From: Parvibaculum sp.
GTDB taxonomy: Bacteria > Pseudomonadota > Alphaproteobacteria > Parvibaculales > Parvibaculaceae
Direction: 5' to 3'
NCBI RefSeq assembly: GCF_019635935.1
Contig: NZ_JAHBYN010000001.1
Span: 2,105,501-2,169,500, forward strand
Length of the DNA: 64,000 bases
In this document: positions 26,517-35,871 of the stretch, in pieces
How the letters are laid out: each line of letters starts with the position of its first letter
Numbering within the stretch: position 1 is the stretch's first letter
Notes under the pieces: generated by a model
What the model was told of the DNA's origin: nothing
Databases searched by the model: none
Seen by the model: only the letters and a program-made list of their open reading frames with translations
Position numbers and translations under genes: made by a program

Positions 26517-27113
26517 TCAGGCCGCGGCCGCTTCACGCACGAAGTCGAGACGGTCATTACCGAAAAATATGTCGTCGCCGACAAAGAAGGTCGGCGTGCC
26601 GAAAACGCCGCGCGCCGCCGCTGCCTTCGTCTCCGCTTCCAGTCTTTCGCGGAATTCCGGTGTTTCCGCTTTCTCCCAGATGCCCTTGCCCGCGATCCCG
26701 GCATCGGCCAGCACGGCGTTGCGGCCCTCCGCCGACACGATGTCCCGGGGTGTCTTCCAGATCGCGTCGAAGATCGCGTCGTTATAGGCATCCGCGACGC
26801 CGAGATCCTGCGCCGCCATGGCGCCCTTCGTCAGAAGTGTCGAGTCGAGTTTGCCGCCGAGCAGCGCCGCCCAGAAATCCGCATTGGTCGTCATCGGAAT
26901 GCCGAGCCGCTTCGCCCAGCGCGCCGCATCCATTCCCGCATAGCGACCCTTCGGCGGACATTGGGGCGAGGGTATGTTTCCGACGAGCTTCATCACGCCG
27001 AGAATATGCATCGGCCGGTAGGTGACGGGCGCCCCCAGCGTCTTCATCTGCTTGTGCGCGAGATAGGTGTAGGGGCTCGGATAGTCGTAATAGAACTCGA
27101 CGGTTTTGGTCAT
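26517..27113 (-). CDS. 2-hydroxychromene-2-carboxylate isomerase / kappa-class GST-like protein (1)
   Basis: A 198-residue DsbA-fold protein. The N-terminal 'VEFYYDYPSPYTYLAHKQM' carries the serine of kappa GSTs and HCCA isomerases in place of the DsbA CxxC. A helical insertion follows, and 'ARGVFGTPTFFVGDDIFFG' with the cis-proline loop closes the thioredoxin fold. The family uses glutathione to isomerise aromatic-ring breakdown products or to conjugate and transfer GSH. It is 15 bases downstream of a second copy. Substrate unknown. Confidence 0.88.
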   Translation of the reverse strand: MTKTVEFYYDYPSPYTYLAHKQMKTLGAPVTYRPMHILGVMKLVGNIPSPQCPPKGRYAGMDAARWAKRLGIPMTTNADFWAALLGGKLDSTLLTKGAMAAQDLGVADAYNDAIFDAIWKTPRDIVSAEGRNAVLADAGIAGKGIWEKAETPEFRERLEAETKAAAARGVFGTPTFFVGDDIFFGNDRLDFVREAAAA

Positions 27114-27128
27114 GACGTATCCTTCCTG

Positions 27129-27731
27129 TCAGGCGGAAATTGCCTCTTCCACTTCGCGCAAACGGTCCTTGCCGAAATAAATTTCGCCATCGACAAAGAA
27201 GGTCGGAATGCCGAAGACGCCGCGCGCCACCGCGTCCTCGGTGTTGGCGATCAGCTTCGCTTTCACGTCCGCGTCCTGGATGCGCGCCAGAATATGCGCC
27301 CCGTCGATGCCGCCCGCGTCGAGCGCCGCCTTGATGACTTCCGGCTCGTCCATCTTCAGCGATTGTTCCCACATCGCGGCGGCGACCACCTCGAAATATA
27401 TCGGCAGCACGCCGTCCATCTCGGCGGCAATCGCGCCGCGCATGATCTGCAGCGTGTTGACCGGGAAATGCGAATTGAATTTGAACTTCGTCAGCCCGTG
27501 CTTCTTGATGAAGCGCTGGATTTCGAGCGCCCCGTATTCAGGCTTGTTCTTGATCCCCGCTTCCGAAATCGCCGGCGACACATTGCCCGTCGCCTTGAAG
27601 ATGCCGCCCAGCAGCACCGGCACATACGCGAATTTCGCGCCGGTACGGGCTTCGATCGCCGGCAGCGCCTTGCCGGCGAGATAGGCGTTGGGGCTGCCGA
27701 AATCGAAAAGATATTCAACCTTCTTGCTCAT
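27129..27731 (-). CDS. 2-hydroxychromene-2-carboxylate isomerase / kappa-class GST-like protein (2)
   Basis: A 200-residue paralogue of the next gene, with the same architecture: 'VEYLFDFGSPNAYLAGKAL' with the active-site serine, 'NSHFPVNTLQIMRGAIAAE' in the helical insertion, and 'ARGVFGIPTFFVDGEIYFG' at the C-terminal thioredoxin part. The pair is too divergent to be a recent duplication (clear differences in the helical part), which suggests two substrates or a heteromer. The gene follows an SDR by 24 bases in the same operon. Confidence 0.88.
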   Translation of the reverse strand: MSKKVEYLFDFGSPNAYLAGKALPAIEARTGAKFAYVPVLLGGIFKATGNVSPAISEAGIKNKPEYGALEIQRFIKKHGLTKFKFNSHFPVNTLQIMRGAIAAEMDGVLPIYFEVVAAAMWEQSLKMDEPEVIKAALDAGGIDGAHILARIQDADVKAKLIANTEDAVARGVFGIPTFFVDGEIYFGKDRLREVEEAISA

Positions 27732-27755
27732 CCGCGCATTCCTTGTGTTTGCGAT

Positions 27756-28493
27756 TCAGAATTTTTCGATCCATGGCCGCAGATCGAGCTCATGCGTCCA
27801 GGCGCTGCGCGGTTGGCAGTGGAGGTGCCAATAGGCATCGGCGATATGTTCGGGGTTCAGGATGCCGTCCTGTTCCTTCATCTTGTAACGCTCCGGAAAG
27901 TTGTCGCGGATGAACGCCGTGTCGATGGCGCCGTCGATGATCGGATGCGCGACATGGATGCCTTGCGGTCCGAGTTCCCGCGCCATGCTCTGCGCCAGCG
28001 CCCGCAGCGCGAACTTGGCCCCCGCGAAAGCCGCAAAGCCCGGTCCGCCACGCAGGCTCGCCGTCGCGCCGGTAAAGATGATCGTGCCGCGTCCGCGCGG
28101 GGTCATCACGCGCGCCGCCTCACGGCCCGTCAGAAAGCCGGCTAGCGCCGCCATCTCCCACACCTTGCGGTAGACGCGCTCGGTCATTTCGCGGATCGGA
28201 AAATTCACATTGGCGCCGATATTGAAAACCATGACCTCGACCGGTCCCGCCTCGCGCTCGATGGTCGCGAAAAGCTCCGTAACCTGATCTTCCTGCCGCG
28301 CGTCCGAGCCGAAGCCGCGCGCCCGTCCGCCTTCCGCCTCGATCTGGGTGGTGAGGGAGACGAGCTTTTCGGCCTCGCGCCGCGTCACGCAGGCGACATA
28401 TCCCTCGCGCGCGAAGCGCCGGGCGACCGCGCCGCCGGTCGCGTCGCCCGCGCCGATGACCAAGGCAACTTTTGCGGCCTTATCTCTTCCCAT
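27756..28493 (-). CDS. Short-chain dehydrogenase-like protein lacking the catalytic tyrosine (2)
   Basis: A 245-residue SDR-fold protein and first gene of the operon. The nucleotide-binding end is 'KVALVIGAGDATGGAVARRF'. The motif equivalent to YxxxK reads 'GFAAFAGAKFALRALAQSM', with Phe in place of Tyr but Ser and Lys kept. 'ELGPQGIHVAHPIIDGAIDT' is a segment I associate with an uncharacterised SDR subgroup that lacks the tyrosine. The promoter region shared with hxlR lies upstream. It may bind a cofactor rather than oxidise an alcohol. Confidence 0.87.
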   Translation of the reverse strand: MGRDKAAKVALVIGAGDATGGAVARRFAREGYVACVTRREAEKLVSLTTQIEAEGGRARGFGSDARQEDQVTELFATIEREAGPVEVMVFNIGANVNFPIREMTERVYRKVWEMAALAGFLTGREAARVMTPRGRGTIIFTGATASLRGGPGFAAFAGAKFALRALAQSMARELGPQGIHVAHPIIDGAIDTAFIRDNFPERYKMKEQDGILNPEHIADAYWHLHCQPRSAWTHELDLRPWIEKF

Positions 28494-28545
28494 AATCTTG
28501 TCCTTCCGCCTCGCGACGAACCTCCAGAGAGGCCCCGAAATCGCG

Positions 28546-28616
28546 TGTGACAGTGATTTGACAGTTCGGTGACAGAGGGGGGTTTTTCGCTGTCACAATC
28601 ACTGTCACAATTGTCA
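28546..28616. promoter_or_regulatory. Phased TGACA/TGTCA operator array in the SDR/hxlR divergent region
   Basis: TGACA starts at 28548, 28559 and 28570 (spacing exactly 11) and its complement TGTCA starts at 28591, 28603 and 28612. Within this, TGTGACAGTGATT (28546-28558) and AATCACTGTCACA (28597-28609) form an exact 13-bp inverted repeat. The array lies between divergent genes whose products are a minus-strand operon and an HxlR regulator, so it is a likely operator for that regulator or a related activator. Confidence 0.7.
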
Positions 28617-28648
28617 GTTCCATTTCAGAATGGAGATACAAGAATGGG

Positions 28649-28677
28649 TTCCGAAATAGAACTTGTCAAGCTATACT
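28649..28677 (+). promoter_or_regulatory. Candidate hxlR-family gene promoter
   Basis: TATACT at 28672-28677 is a good -10; the base run at 28649-28654 (TTCCGA), 17 bases upstream, would be a weak -35. A GTTC-N7-GAAC dyad overlaps this region (28648-28662), and TCCATT-TCAG-AATGGA lies just upstream (28619-28634). The gene starts at 28697, so the leader would be short. Confidence 0.45.
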
Positions 28678-28696
28678 GGCGCGAAAAGGAGCCTCG

Positions 28697-29197
28697 ATGC
28701 GCTGGGAAGAACTCGACCGCGAACCCTGCTCGCTCGCCCGCACGCTCTCGGTCGTCGGCGACCGCTGGACGCTGCTGGTGCTGCGCGAGTGTTTCCTCCG
28801 TATACGGCGCTTCGAGGAATTCGAGCAGCGCCTCGGCATCGCGCGCCATGTGCTGGCCGACCGGCTGAAAAAACTGACCGAAGCCGGCGTGCTCGAGAAA
28901 ATTCCCTATCAGGAGCGCCCGCGCCGCGAGGAATATCGTCTCACCGAAAAAGGTTTGGCGCTTTATCCGGCGCTGCTGGCGCTGCTCGACTGGGGCGACA
29001 AATACATGTCCGGCAAGGAAGGCCCGCCGCTGCTCCGCCGTCACAAGACATGCGGCCATGTTGCGCATGCCGTAACCGCTTGTTCCGAATGCGGCGAACC
29101 GCTCGACGCGCGCGCGATGTCGGCCGAGCCCGGCCCCGGCGCGCCGGCGGGTTTCGTTCTTCCTCAGAGACCGTCGAACAACGCCGTCGACAAATAG
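28697..29197 (+). CDS. HxlR-family transcriptional regulator with zinc-ribbon-like tail
   Basis: A 166-residue regulator. The HxlR winged helix is clear: '[20 protein letters not shown]', '[21 protein letters not shown]' and '[21 protein letters not shown]'. A C-terminal extension, '[18 protein letters not shown]', has four Cys/His that may bind zinc. An AAAGGAG site precedes ATG 28697. It is divergent from the SDR/kappa-GST operon and is its likely regulator. Its last 34 bases overlap the 3' end of convergent cysK. HxlR proteins often sense aldehydes, quinones or similar reactive compounds. Confidence 0.88.
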   Translation: MRWEELDREPCSLARTLSVVGDRWTLLVLRECFLRIRRFEEFEQRLGIARHVLADRLKKLTEAGVLEKIPYQERPRREEYRLTEKGLALYPALLALLDWGDKYMSGKEGPPLLRRHKTCGHVAHAVTACSECGEPLDARAMSAEPGPGAPAGFVLPQRPSNNAVDK

Positions 29198-30126
29198 CGT
29201 TCGGCAAACGACGGGATGATCACGACGATCGTCTTTCCCTTCATCTCCGGCCGCGCGCCAACCTCAAGCGCCACCGCAATCGCCGCGCCCGACGAGATGC
29301 CGCAGGCAATCCCTTCCATCCGCGCCACCTTGCGCGCATGTTCGAACGCCGTCGCATTGCCGATGGTGACGATCTCGTCGATCAGCGACTTGTCGAGATT
29401 GCCCGGCGCGAACCCTGCGCCAATGCCTTGAATCATATGCGGTCCCGGCTGCCCGCCTGAAAGAACGGGGCTGTCTTCCGGTTCGACCGCAATCATTTTC
29501 AGGCCCGGCTTCTTCGCCTTCAGCACCTGTCCGACACCGGTGAAAGTGCCTGCCGTACCGATGCCGGAAATCACGGCGTCGACTTTTCCTTCGGTGTCGT
29601 TCCAGATTTCTTCCGCCGTCGTCACGCGATGAATTTCCGGATTGGCCGGATTGTCGAACTGCTGCGGCATCACCGAGTTCGGATACTGCGCCAGCAACTC
29701 CTCGGCGCGCGCGATGGCGCCCTTCATGCCCTTCTCGCGCGGCGTCAGTTCGAGTTGCGCGCCCAGGAGCGCCAGCATCTTGCGCCGTTCGATCGACATG
29801 CTTTCCGGCATGCAGAGAATGAGTTTGTAGCCGCGCGCCGCGCACACAAAGGCAAGCGCAATGCCGGTATTGCCGGAGGTCGGTTCGATGATGACGGTAT
29901 TCTCGGCGATCTTGCCTTGCTTCTCCAGCGCATTGATCATCGACACGCCGATCCGGTCCTTGACGCTCGACAACGGATTGAAGAATTCGAGCTTCAACAG
30001 GATGTCGGCAACGACGCCGGCTTCCTTCGCCATGCGGTTGATGCGCACCAGCGGCGTGTCGCCGATGGTCTCTGTAATGCTGTCATAGACGCGTCCGCGT
30101 CCGGGCTTCTTGCTGCTGTCGCTCAT
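29164..30126 (-). CDS. cysK: Cysteine synthase A
   Basis: O-acetylserine sulfhydrylase, which makes cysteine from O-acetylserine and sulfide using pyridoxal phosphate. The PLP lysine is K56 in '[11 protein letters not shown]'. Other motifs are '[14 protein letters not shown]', '[16 protein letters not shown]' and '[14 protein letters not shown]'. Of 320 residues, the C-terminal end '[16 protein letters not shown]' is characteristic of CysK. It lies 54 bases downstream of an Rrf2 regulator and overlaps hxlR-family gene 28697-29197 by 34 bases at the 3' end. Confidence 0.95.
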   Translation of the reverse strand: MSDSSKKPGRGRVYDSITETIGDTPLVRINRMAKEAGVVADILLKLEFFNPLSSVKDRIGVSMINALEKQGKIAENTVIIEPTSGNTGIALAFVCAARGYKLILCMPESMSIERRKMLALLGAQLELTPREKGMKGAIARAEELLAQYPNSVMPQQFDNPANPEIHRVTTAEEIWNDTEGKVDAVISGIGTAGTFTGVGQVLKAKKPGLKMIAVEPEDSPVLSGGQPGPHMIQGIGAGFAPGNLDKSLIDEIVTIGNATAFEHARKVARMEGIACGISSGAAIAVALEVGARPEMKGKTIVVIIPSFAERYLSTALFDGL

Positions 30127-30180
30127 GCTGGCCTCCCGGGCCTTCAGTAACGTTTCCGCGCGCCCCTTGAAGGGAGCGTA

Positions 30181-30630
30181 TCAGATCGTGAAGTCGGCCG
30201 TCGGTTTCGAATTGCCGACGCCCGCTTCGTCCGCTTTCCGGCAGAGATCCTCCACCGTAATGCCGTCGAGCTTTTCCATCAGGTCGCGCTGCACTTCTTC
30301 CCACAAGGGCGCGATCACGCGCTCGCCAAGCTCGGAAGGACCGCTGCTTGTCGGTTCGTCGGACGCCTCCATCGCGCCTACGACGCGCACCACTTCACCG
30401 ACCGCGATCCGCCGCCGCTCGCGCGCCAGCGTATAGCCGCCGCGGGGCCCGCGCACCCCTTTCAGAATGCCGGCATGCACGAGCTGTTGCATCACCTGTT
30501 CGAGATAGCGCTGCGGAATGCCCTGACGCTTGGTGATCTCTTTCGATTGCACGGGGTCGGGCCGCGCATTGATCGCGACATCGACAACGGCCTCGAGCGC
30601 CAGCCAGGTTTTCTTGGAAAGTCTCAGCAT
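30181..30630 (-). CDS. Rrf2-family regulator adjacent to cysK
   Basis: A 149-residue Rrf2 protein starting 'MLRLSKKTWLALEAVVDVA'. The helix-turn-helix is 'SKEITKRQGIPQRYLEQVMQQL' (split) and the wing 'GVRGPRGGYTLARERRRIAV'. The three cysteines that hold an Fe-S cluster in IscR and RirA are missing; the only cysteine is in 'VEDLCRKADEAG'. That makes a CymR-like cysteine regulator, which in Bacillus works with CysK, an attractive possibility. A longer start at 30726 would overlap dut by 80 bases and is rejected. Confidence 0.86.
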   Translation of the reverse strand: MLRLSKKTWLALEAVVDVAINARPDPVQSKEITKRQGIPQRYLEQVMQQLVHAGILKGVRGPRGGYTLARERRRIAVGEVVRVVGAMEASDEPTSSGPSELGERVIAPLWEEVQRDLMEKLDGITVEDLCRKADEAGVGNSKPTADFTI

Positions 30631-30646
30631 CGCCCAACCATCCCCG

Positions 30647-31120
30647 TCATCTTCCGCCGCCCGATGTTCCCGTCGATCCGAAGCCGCCTTGTCCGCGCGC
30701 GGTTTCATCGAGCGTCTCGACGACATGAAGCTGTGCCTGCGTCACCGGCGCCACCACCATCTGCGCGATCCGCGATCCGCGTTCGATGAGAAACGGCTCG
30801 GCGCCGTGATTGATCAGGATCACTTTCACCTCGCCGCGATAATCGCAATCGACCGTGCCCGGCGAATTGAGAACGGTGACGCCGTTCTTCGCGGCGAGCC
30901 CCGAGCGCGGCCGCACCTGCGCCTCGAAGCCCTGCGGCAAGGCGATTGCAAGTCCCGTCGGCACCAGTGCCCGCGCGCCGGGCGCAAGCGTCAGCGGCTG
31001 GTCTTCAGGAAGCGCCGCGATGAGGTCCATGCCGGCAGCGCCCGCCGTCTCGTAGCGCGGCAGCGGCAATCCCTCCGCATGCGCCAGCCGCTGCACACGC
31101 ACGTCGATCAACGGATTCAT
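30647..31120 (-). CDS. dut: Deoxyuridine 5'-triphosphate nucleotidohydrolase
   Basis: Trimeric dUTPase, which removes dUTP and supplies dUMP for dTMP synthesis. All five motifs are seen: '[12 protein letters not shown]', '[13 protein letters not shown]', '[19 protein letters not shown]', '[13 protein letters not shown]' and the C-terminal '[13 protein letters not shown]'. The 157-residue length is normal. Its ATG overlaps the coaBC stop by four bases, so the two are translationally coupled as in many alphaproteobacteria. An Rrf2 gene follows after 16 bases. Confidence 0.96.
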   Translation of the reverse strand: MNPLIDVRVQRLAHAEGLPLPRYETAGAAGMDLIAALPEDQPLTLAPGARALVPTGLAIALPQGFEAQVRPRSGLAAKNGVTVLNSPGTVDCDYRGEVKVILINHGAEPFLIERGSRIAQMVVAPVTQAQLHVVETLDETARGQGGFGSTGTSGGGR

Positions 31121-32361
31121 TCGGCGGCCTTCGCGGTTGAGAAATGATCGGCGATGCGCCGCGCCAGCCGTTCGGCCACCGCCTGCTTCGGCAAGAGCGG
31201 CCAGTCCTCCTGGCCCTCGCGCGTGATGAGGTGAACCGTGTTGAGGTCGCCGCCCATCACGCCCGTTGCCGGCGATACGTCATTGGCGACGATCCAGTCG
31301 CAGCCCTTGCGCGCGCGCTTGGCGACGGCATGTTCGACGACTTTCTCGGTCTCGGCCGCAAAGCCGACAACGAGCCGCGGGCGGTTGGCGGTCAGATGCG
31401 ACAGCGTCGCCAGAATGTCGGGGTTCTCGACCAGCATCAGCGCCGGCGCCTGTTCACCCGGCGCCTTTTTGAGTTTCTGTTCGGCGTCGCTCGCGACGCG
31501 CCAATCGGCAACGGCGGCCGCGCAGATCGCGATGTCGGCCGGCAGCGCCGCTTCGCAGGCGCTCAGCATTTCGCGCGCCGTCTCGACACGCGTCACGGTG
31601 ACGCCGGGCGGAGAGGGCAGGTTGGTTGGCCCGGAAACGAGAACGGTCTCGGCGCCAAGCCGCGCCATGGCCTGCGCGATCGCATAGCCCTGCTTACCCG
31701 ACGAACGGTTGGCGAGATAGCGCACCGGATCGATCGGCTCATGCGTCGGTCCGGATGTGATGAGCACACGCTTGCCCTTCAGCGGACCGCCGCCCGGAAA
31801 GGCAAGTTCGGAGAAATGCGCTTCGATGGCCGCGAGAATTTCGGCGGGCTCCGCCATGCGCCCCGGCCCGTATTCGCCGCAGGCCATGTCGCCGTCGTTC
31901 GGGCCGACGAATTCGACGCCGTCGGCCAGCAGCGTTTCGAAATTGCGCTGCGTCGCGGCATGCGTCCACATCCGCACATTCATCGCCGGCGCAATCAGCA
32001 CCTTCTTGTCGGTGGCGAGCAACGCTGTGCTCGCAAGATCGCCCGCGATCCCGTTCGCCATCTTCGCCATCAGGTCGGCGGTCGCCGGCGCGACGACGAG
32101 AAGGTCCGCGTCGCGCGACAACTCGATATGCCCCATCTCCGCTTCGTCGGTCAGGTCGAAGAGATCGGCATAGACCTTTTCGCCCGTCAGGCTCGACACC
32201 GAAAGCGGCGTCACGAATTGATGCGCGGCTTGCGTCATGATCGCGCGCACCAATGCGCCGCGTTCCTTGAGCCGCCGGATCAGCTCCAGACATTTATAGG
32301 CCGCGATGCCGCCGCCGATAATCAGCAGCACGCGCCGTCCGCTCACTGTGCTCTCGGCCAA
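31117..32361 (-). CDS. coaBC: Bifunctional phosphopantothenoylcysteine decarboxylase/phosphopantothenate-cysteine ligase
   Basis: Catalyses two steps of coenzyme A synthesis. The N-terminal CoaC flavoprotein has '[20 protein letters not shown]', '[17 protein letters not shown]' and the cysteine motif '[13 protein letters not shown]'. The C-terminal CoaB ligase has '[20 protein letters not shown]' with '[10 protein letters not shown]', '[13 protein letters not shown]' and lysine in '[11 protein letters not shown]'. TTG 32361 is chosen because an AGGAG site precedes it; upstream codons are Arg-rich and unconserved. At 414 residues it is normal length. It heads coaBC-dut-rrf2-cysK. Confidence 0.94.
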   Translation of the reverse strand: MAESTVSGRRVLLIIGGGIAAYKCLELIRRLKERGALVRAIMTQAAHQFVTPLSVSSLTGEKVYADLFDLTDEAEMGHIELSRDADLLVVAPATADLMAKMANGIAGDLASTALLATDKKVLIAPAMNVRMWTHAATQRNFETLLADGVEFVGPNDGDMACGEYGPGRMAEPAEILAAIEAHFSELAFPGGGPLKGKRVLITSGPTHEPIDPVRYLANRSSGKQGYAIAQAMARLGAETVLVSGPTNLPSPPGVTVTRVETAREMLSACEAALPADIAICAAAVADWRVASDAEQKLKKAPGEQAPALMLVENPDILATLSHLTANRPRLVVGFAAETEKVVEHAVAKRARKGCDWIVANDVSPATGVMGGDLNTVHLITREGQEDWPLLPKQAVAERLARRIADHFSTAKAAE

Positions 32362-32482
32362 ACCCTTCTCCTCGCGTCGCCGCCGCGGCAGGCGACCTCG
32401 CAAAAAGGTTCTGCCGCGTTCTGCGTGAAAACATAAGTATTCACGCCCAAGATTTGTAGATCAAAACCAACGACAGGGAAAG

Positions 32483-32509
32483 AAAGGAAATAAGGCCGGA
32501 TTTTCCTTT
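32483..32509 (-). terminator. Weak terminator candidate after ubiB
   Basis: AAAGGAAA (32483-32490) pairs with TTTCCTTT (32502-32509), loop of 11 bases. On the minus strand it follows the ubiB stop directly and is succeeded by a pyrimidine-rich, only partly T-rich run. The 8-bp stem is A/T-heavy, so termination would be inefficient. Confidence 0.35.
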
Positions 32510-32511
32510 AT

Positions 32512-34119
32512 TTACATGAGGTTGGCGAGGAGCAGCGCCCCCAGCGCACCGATGGCCAGCCACAAAAGCGGCCGCGCATAGCCCGAGCGCCGCTCCTGCG
32601 CGCGGGCAATGGCGTCGGCCGACGAGGGGTGGATGCGCACGCCTTCTTCATCGACATTCTCGGCCAGGAGCCGCGCCGTGCGTTCGGCGCGGTCGAGCAC
32701 ATCCGGCAGATGGCTCATCATGCGGCCGAGCTGCAACGCGCCGGCGGCCGCTTCCTCGATGCGCGTCTCGGGCGCCATGCGCTCGATCATCCAGGCTTTC
32801 AGGACCGGCTCCGCGCTCTCCCAGATGTTGTGATCGGGATCGAAATGCCGCGCGACGCCCTCGACGACGACCATCGTCTTTTGCAGCAGGATCAGCTCGG
32901 GCCGCGTCTTCATGTCGAATTGTTCGGTCACCTGGAAAAGCTGCGCCAGCAACTTTCCCATCGACACTTCCCGTGCCGGCCGCCCGAAAATCGGCTCGCC
33001 GATCGAACGCAAGGCCTGTGCGAAAGCGTGAATGCTTTTCGAGTTCGGCACGTAGCCGGCTTCGAAATGAATTTCGGCAACACGGCGGTAATCGCGCGTG
33101 ATGAAGCCATAGAGAATTTCGGCAAGGAAGCGCCGCTCGGTCGCGCCGATACGCCCCATGATGCCGAAATCGACCGCGACGAGCACGCCATCCGCGTCGA
33201 CGAAGAGATTTCCCTGATGCATGTCGGCATGGAAAAAGCCGTCGCGCATCGCATGCGTAAGGAAGGACTGGATGACCTGCCGCCCGAGCCGCTTCAGATC
33301 GTGCCGGGCGGCAACAAGCGCGGCGCGGTCGGACGCGGCGATGCCGTCGATCCATTCCATCGTCATTACGCGCCGTGCGGTTCGCTCCCAGTCGATCTGC
33401 GGCACGCGAAAGCCTGCATCCTTCGCGGTGTTCTCGGCCATCTCCGACATCGCGGCCGCCTCGAGCCTGAGATCCATTTCGATCTTCACGCTGTCGGCAA
33501 GCGTCTGCACCACTTCGACGGGTCTGAGGCGGCGCGCCGGCGCATAGACCCGTTCGACGGTTTCGGCCGCCCAGAAAAAACTGTCGAGATCGGCGGCGAA
33601 ACGCGTTTCGATGCCGGGCCGCAAAACTTTCACCGCGACATCGCGGCTTTGCCCGTCCTCTCCCTCCGGCAAGGTCCGCGCGCGATGCACCTGGGCGATC
33701 GATGCCGCGGCGATCGGTTCGCTGAAGGTGCTGAACAATTCCTCGACCGGCTTGCCGATACCTTCCTCGACAATGGCCCGCGCCTCTTCCATCGAAAAGG
33801 GCGGCAGCTTGTCTTGCAGCGACGTGAGGTCCCGCGCCAGTTCGACGCCGATAATGTCGGGCCGCGTCGCCAGAAACTGTCCAAGCTTGATATAGGAAGG
33901 CCCGAGCGCCGCCAGCGCGGTCGCGAGCCGTTCGCCCGCGCTGCCGGTTGGATCCTGCGGCGGCGCCTCCCATGGAAGACGAATCTTCGCAAGCGGCAGC
34001 AGCGCCAGCAGAGACGCCGGCATCTCGCCGCGCAGTTCCAGCGGCATCAGCGCATCGTGACGGCCGAGAATGCGCGCCGCGCGGATGAGCCGGCCAATGG
34101 AGCGGAGGGTGCGCAGCAT
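32512..34119 (-). CDS. ubiB: Ubiquinone biosynthesis protein UbiB (ABC1/ADCK family)
   Basis: A membrane-associated atypical kinase or ATPase needed for ubiquinone synthesis. The 535-residue protein has the ABC1 motifs: 'LGPSYIKLGQFLATRPD' with the KxGQ element, the Ala-rich loop 'EPIAAASIAQVHRA', 'HADMHQGNLFVDADG' and 'AVDFGIMGRIG'. A C-terminal membrane anchor 'PLLWLAIGALGALLLANLM' follows. ATG 34119 is chosen, three bases after the ubiE stop. The pair ubiE-ubiB is a common operon. Confidence 0.95.
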   Translation of the reverse strand: MLRTLRSIGRLIRAARILGRHDALMPLELRGEMPASLLALLPLAKIRLPWEAPPQDPTGSAGERLATALAALGPSYIKLGQFLATRPDIIGVELARDLTSLQDKLPPFSMEEARAIVEEGIGKPVEELFSTFSEPIAAASIAQVHRARTLPEGEDGQSRDVAVKVLRPGIETRFAADLDSFFWAAETVERVYAPARRLRPVEVVQTLADSVKIEMDLRLEAAAMSEMAENTAKDAGFRVPQIDWERTARRVMTMEWIDGIAASDRAALVAARHDLKRLGRQVIQSFLTHAMRDGFFHADMHQGNLFVDADGVLVAVDFGIMGRIGATERRFLAEILYGFITRDYRRVAEIHFEAGYVPNSKSIHAFAQALRSIGEPIFGRPAREVSMGKLLAQLFQVTEQFDMKTRPELILLQKTMVVVEGVARHFDPDHNIWESAEPVLKAWMIERMAPETRIEEAAAGALQLGRMMSHLPDVLDRAERTARLLAENVDEEGVRIHPSSADAIARAQERRSGYARPLLWLAIGALGALLLANLM

Positions 34120-34121
34120 CG

Positions 34122-34922
34122 TCAGAGACGCCAGCCCGAATGCAGCGCCGCCACGCCGCCGGTGAGATTGCGGTAGCTCACCTGGCCGAACCCGGCTTGT
34201 GCAATCATCCGCTTGAACGTCTCCTGATCGGGAAAGCGCCTGATGCTCTCGACAAGATACTGGTAGGGCGCGCCGTCGCCCGTTACCCATTCGCCCATGC
34301 GCGGGATCGCGGCGAAGGAATAGGCATTGTATATTTCCTCAAGCCCCGGCACGGCGACATGCGAAAATTCGAGACAGAGAAAACGCCCGCCCGGTTTCAG
34401 CACGCGCCGGGCATCGGCAAGCGCCCGTTCGATATGCGTCACGTTGCGAATACCGAAAGCGATCGTGTAGGCGTCGAACGAACGGTCGGGAAAGGGCAGG
34501 CGCTCGGCGTCGCCACAGGCAAACTCGACCCGGCCTTCATAGGCCTTCGCCTCGGCGCGGGACCGGCCGACGCCGAGCATGTGCTTGTTGATGTCGCAAA
34601 TCGTCACTTGCGCGCCCGCGCCGGCGCAGTCGAGAAAACGGAAGGCGATGTCGCCGGTGCCGCCGGCAACATCGATCAAATGAAAGGGCCGTTGCGTTCG
34701 CGGCGGATTGAGCCAGTCGATCATCGCCTGTTTCCAGGCGCGATGAAGCCCGCCCGACATCAGGTCGTTCATCAGGTCGTAGCGTTCGGCGACCTGCTCG
34801 AAGACCTCGTGGACGAGCCTGGCCTTCTCGCCTTCGCGAACGGTCCGGAAGCCGAAATGGGTCTCGCCGTCCGGGCCTCCGGAAGCGCCCGTTTCGGCCT
34901 GCTTTTTTGCATCTGCGCTCAT
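34122..34922 (-). CDS. ubiE: Ubiquinone/menaquinone biosynthesis methyltransferase
   Basis: A SAM-dependent C-methyltransferase that acts on the benzoquinol ring in ubiquinone synthesis. The 266-residue protein has '[19 protein letters not shown]' (motif I), '[20 protein letters not shown]' and '[20 protein letters not shown]', all diagnostic of UbiE, and ends '[17 protein letters not shown]', also diagnostic. ATG 34922 is chosen; an upstream ATG at 34934 would add four residues. The gene is divergent from mutM, with 67 bases between starts. Confidence 0.96.
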   Translation of the reverse strand: MSADAKKQAETGASGGPDGETHFGFRTVREGEKARLVHEVFEQVAERYDLMNDLMSGGLHRAWKQAMIDWLNPPRTQRPFHLIDVAGGTGDIAFRFLDCAGAGAQVTICDINKHMLGVGRSRAEAKAYEGRVEFACGDAERLPFPDRSFDAYTIAFGIRNVTHIERALADARRVLKPGGRFLCLEFSHVAVPGLEEIYNAYSFAAIPRMGEWVTGDGAPYQYLVESIRRFPDQETFKRMIAQAGFGQVSYRNLTGGVAALHSGWRL

Positions 34923-34989
34923 GCGCCGGACCATAGCGCGCCGCCGCCGGGGGCGCTACTTTGATCCCCCACCCGTGACGAAAGCCGCC

Positions 34990-35871
34990 ATGCCCGAACT
35001 TCCTGAAGTCGAAACCGTCCGCCGCGGCCTCGCGCCCGCCCTTGAGGGCCGCCGCTTCGCGCATGTGACGCAGCGCCGGCCGGACCTCCGATTTCCGTTG
35101 CCGGAACGTTTCGCCGCGCGGTTGACGGGACGGCGCGTCGCCCGCCTCGAACGCCGCGCCAAATACATTCTGGTGCATCTCGATGCGACGCCGAAGGCGG
35201 CGGAAGAAGTGTTGATCATGCATCTCGGCATGTCGGGCCGGTTCACCATCCATGAACCCGACGGCGCGCGGGCGCCCGGCCGGTTTCATCACGGGATGCC
35301 CGGCGCCGAACGCCACGACCACATCGTCTTCGACATGGAGGGCGGCACCCGTATCGTCTATGCCGATCATCGCCGCTTTGGCTTCATGGACCTCGTGCCG
35401 GAGGCGGCGCTGATGGAGTGCGCGCATCTCGCCGGCATCGGGCCGGAGCCGCTCGGCAATGAATTTTCGGGCCCCGTCCTCGCCGAACGTCTGACCGGCC
35501 GCCGGGCGCCGATCAAGGCAGCGCTGCTCGATCAGCGCACCGTCGCGGGCCTCGGCAATATCTATGTCTGCGAGGCGCTGTTCCGCGCCGGCCTCTCGCC
35601 CCGGCGCACAGCGGCGACCGTGGCGACGCCCCTGCGTTCCGCGCGCCTTGCCGCCGCAATTCGCGATGTTCTGGAAGAGGCGATTGTGGCCGGCGGCTCG
35701 ACCTTGCGCGACTATGCGCATACGGATGGCGAGCTTGGTTATTTCCAGCATTCCTTCGCGGTTTACGGGCGCGAGGCCGAAGCCTGTTCAAAGCCGCGCT
35801 GTGGCGGTACCGTGACCCGCATTGTGCAGTCGGGCCGGTCGACCTTCTTCTGTTCATCCTGCCAGAGGTGA
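34990..35871 (+). CDS. mutM: Formamidopyrimidine-DNA glycosylase
   Basis: A bifunctional DNA glycosylase/AP lyase that removes 8-oxoguanine and formamidopyrimidines. The start ATG 34990 gives the invariant N-terminus [14 protein letters not shown], whose Pro2 is the nucleophile. Other features are '[11 protein letters not shown]', '[15 protein letters not shown]', '[18 protein letters not shown]' (helix-two-turn-helix) and a C-terminal zinc finger 'CSKPRCGG...FFCSSCQR'. Length 293 residues is normal. The stop overlaps the start of the next gene by one base. Confidence 0.96.
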   Translation: MPELPEVETVRRGLAPALEGRRFAHVTQRRPDLRFPLPERFAARLTGRRVARLERRAKYILVHLDATPKAAEEVLIMHLGMSGRFTIHEPDGARAPGRFHHGMPGAERHDHIVFDMEGGTRIVYADHRRFGFMDLVPEAALMECAHLAGIGPEPLGNEFSGPVLAERLTGRRAPIKAALLDQRTVAGLGNIYVCEALFRAGLSPRRTAATVATPLRSARLAAAIRDVLEEAIVAGGSTLRDYAHTDGELGYFQHSFAVYGREAEACSKPRCGGTVTRIVQSGRSTFFCSSCQR

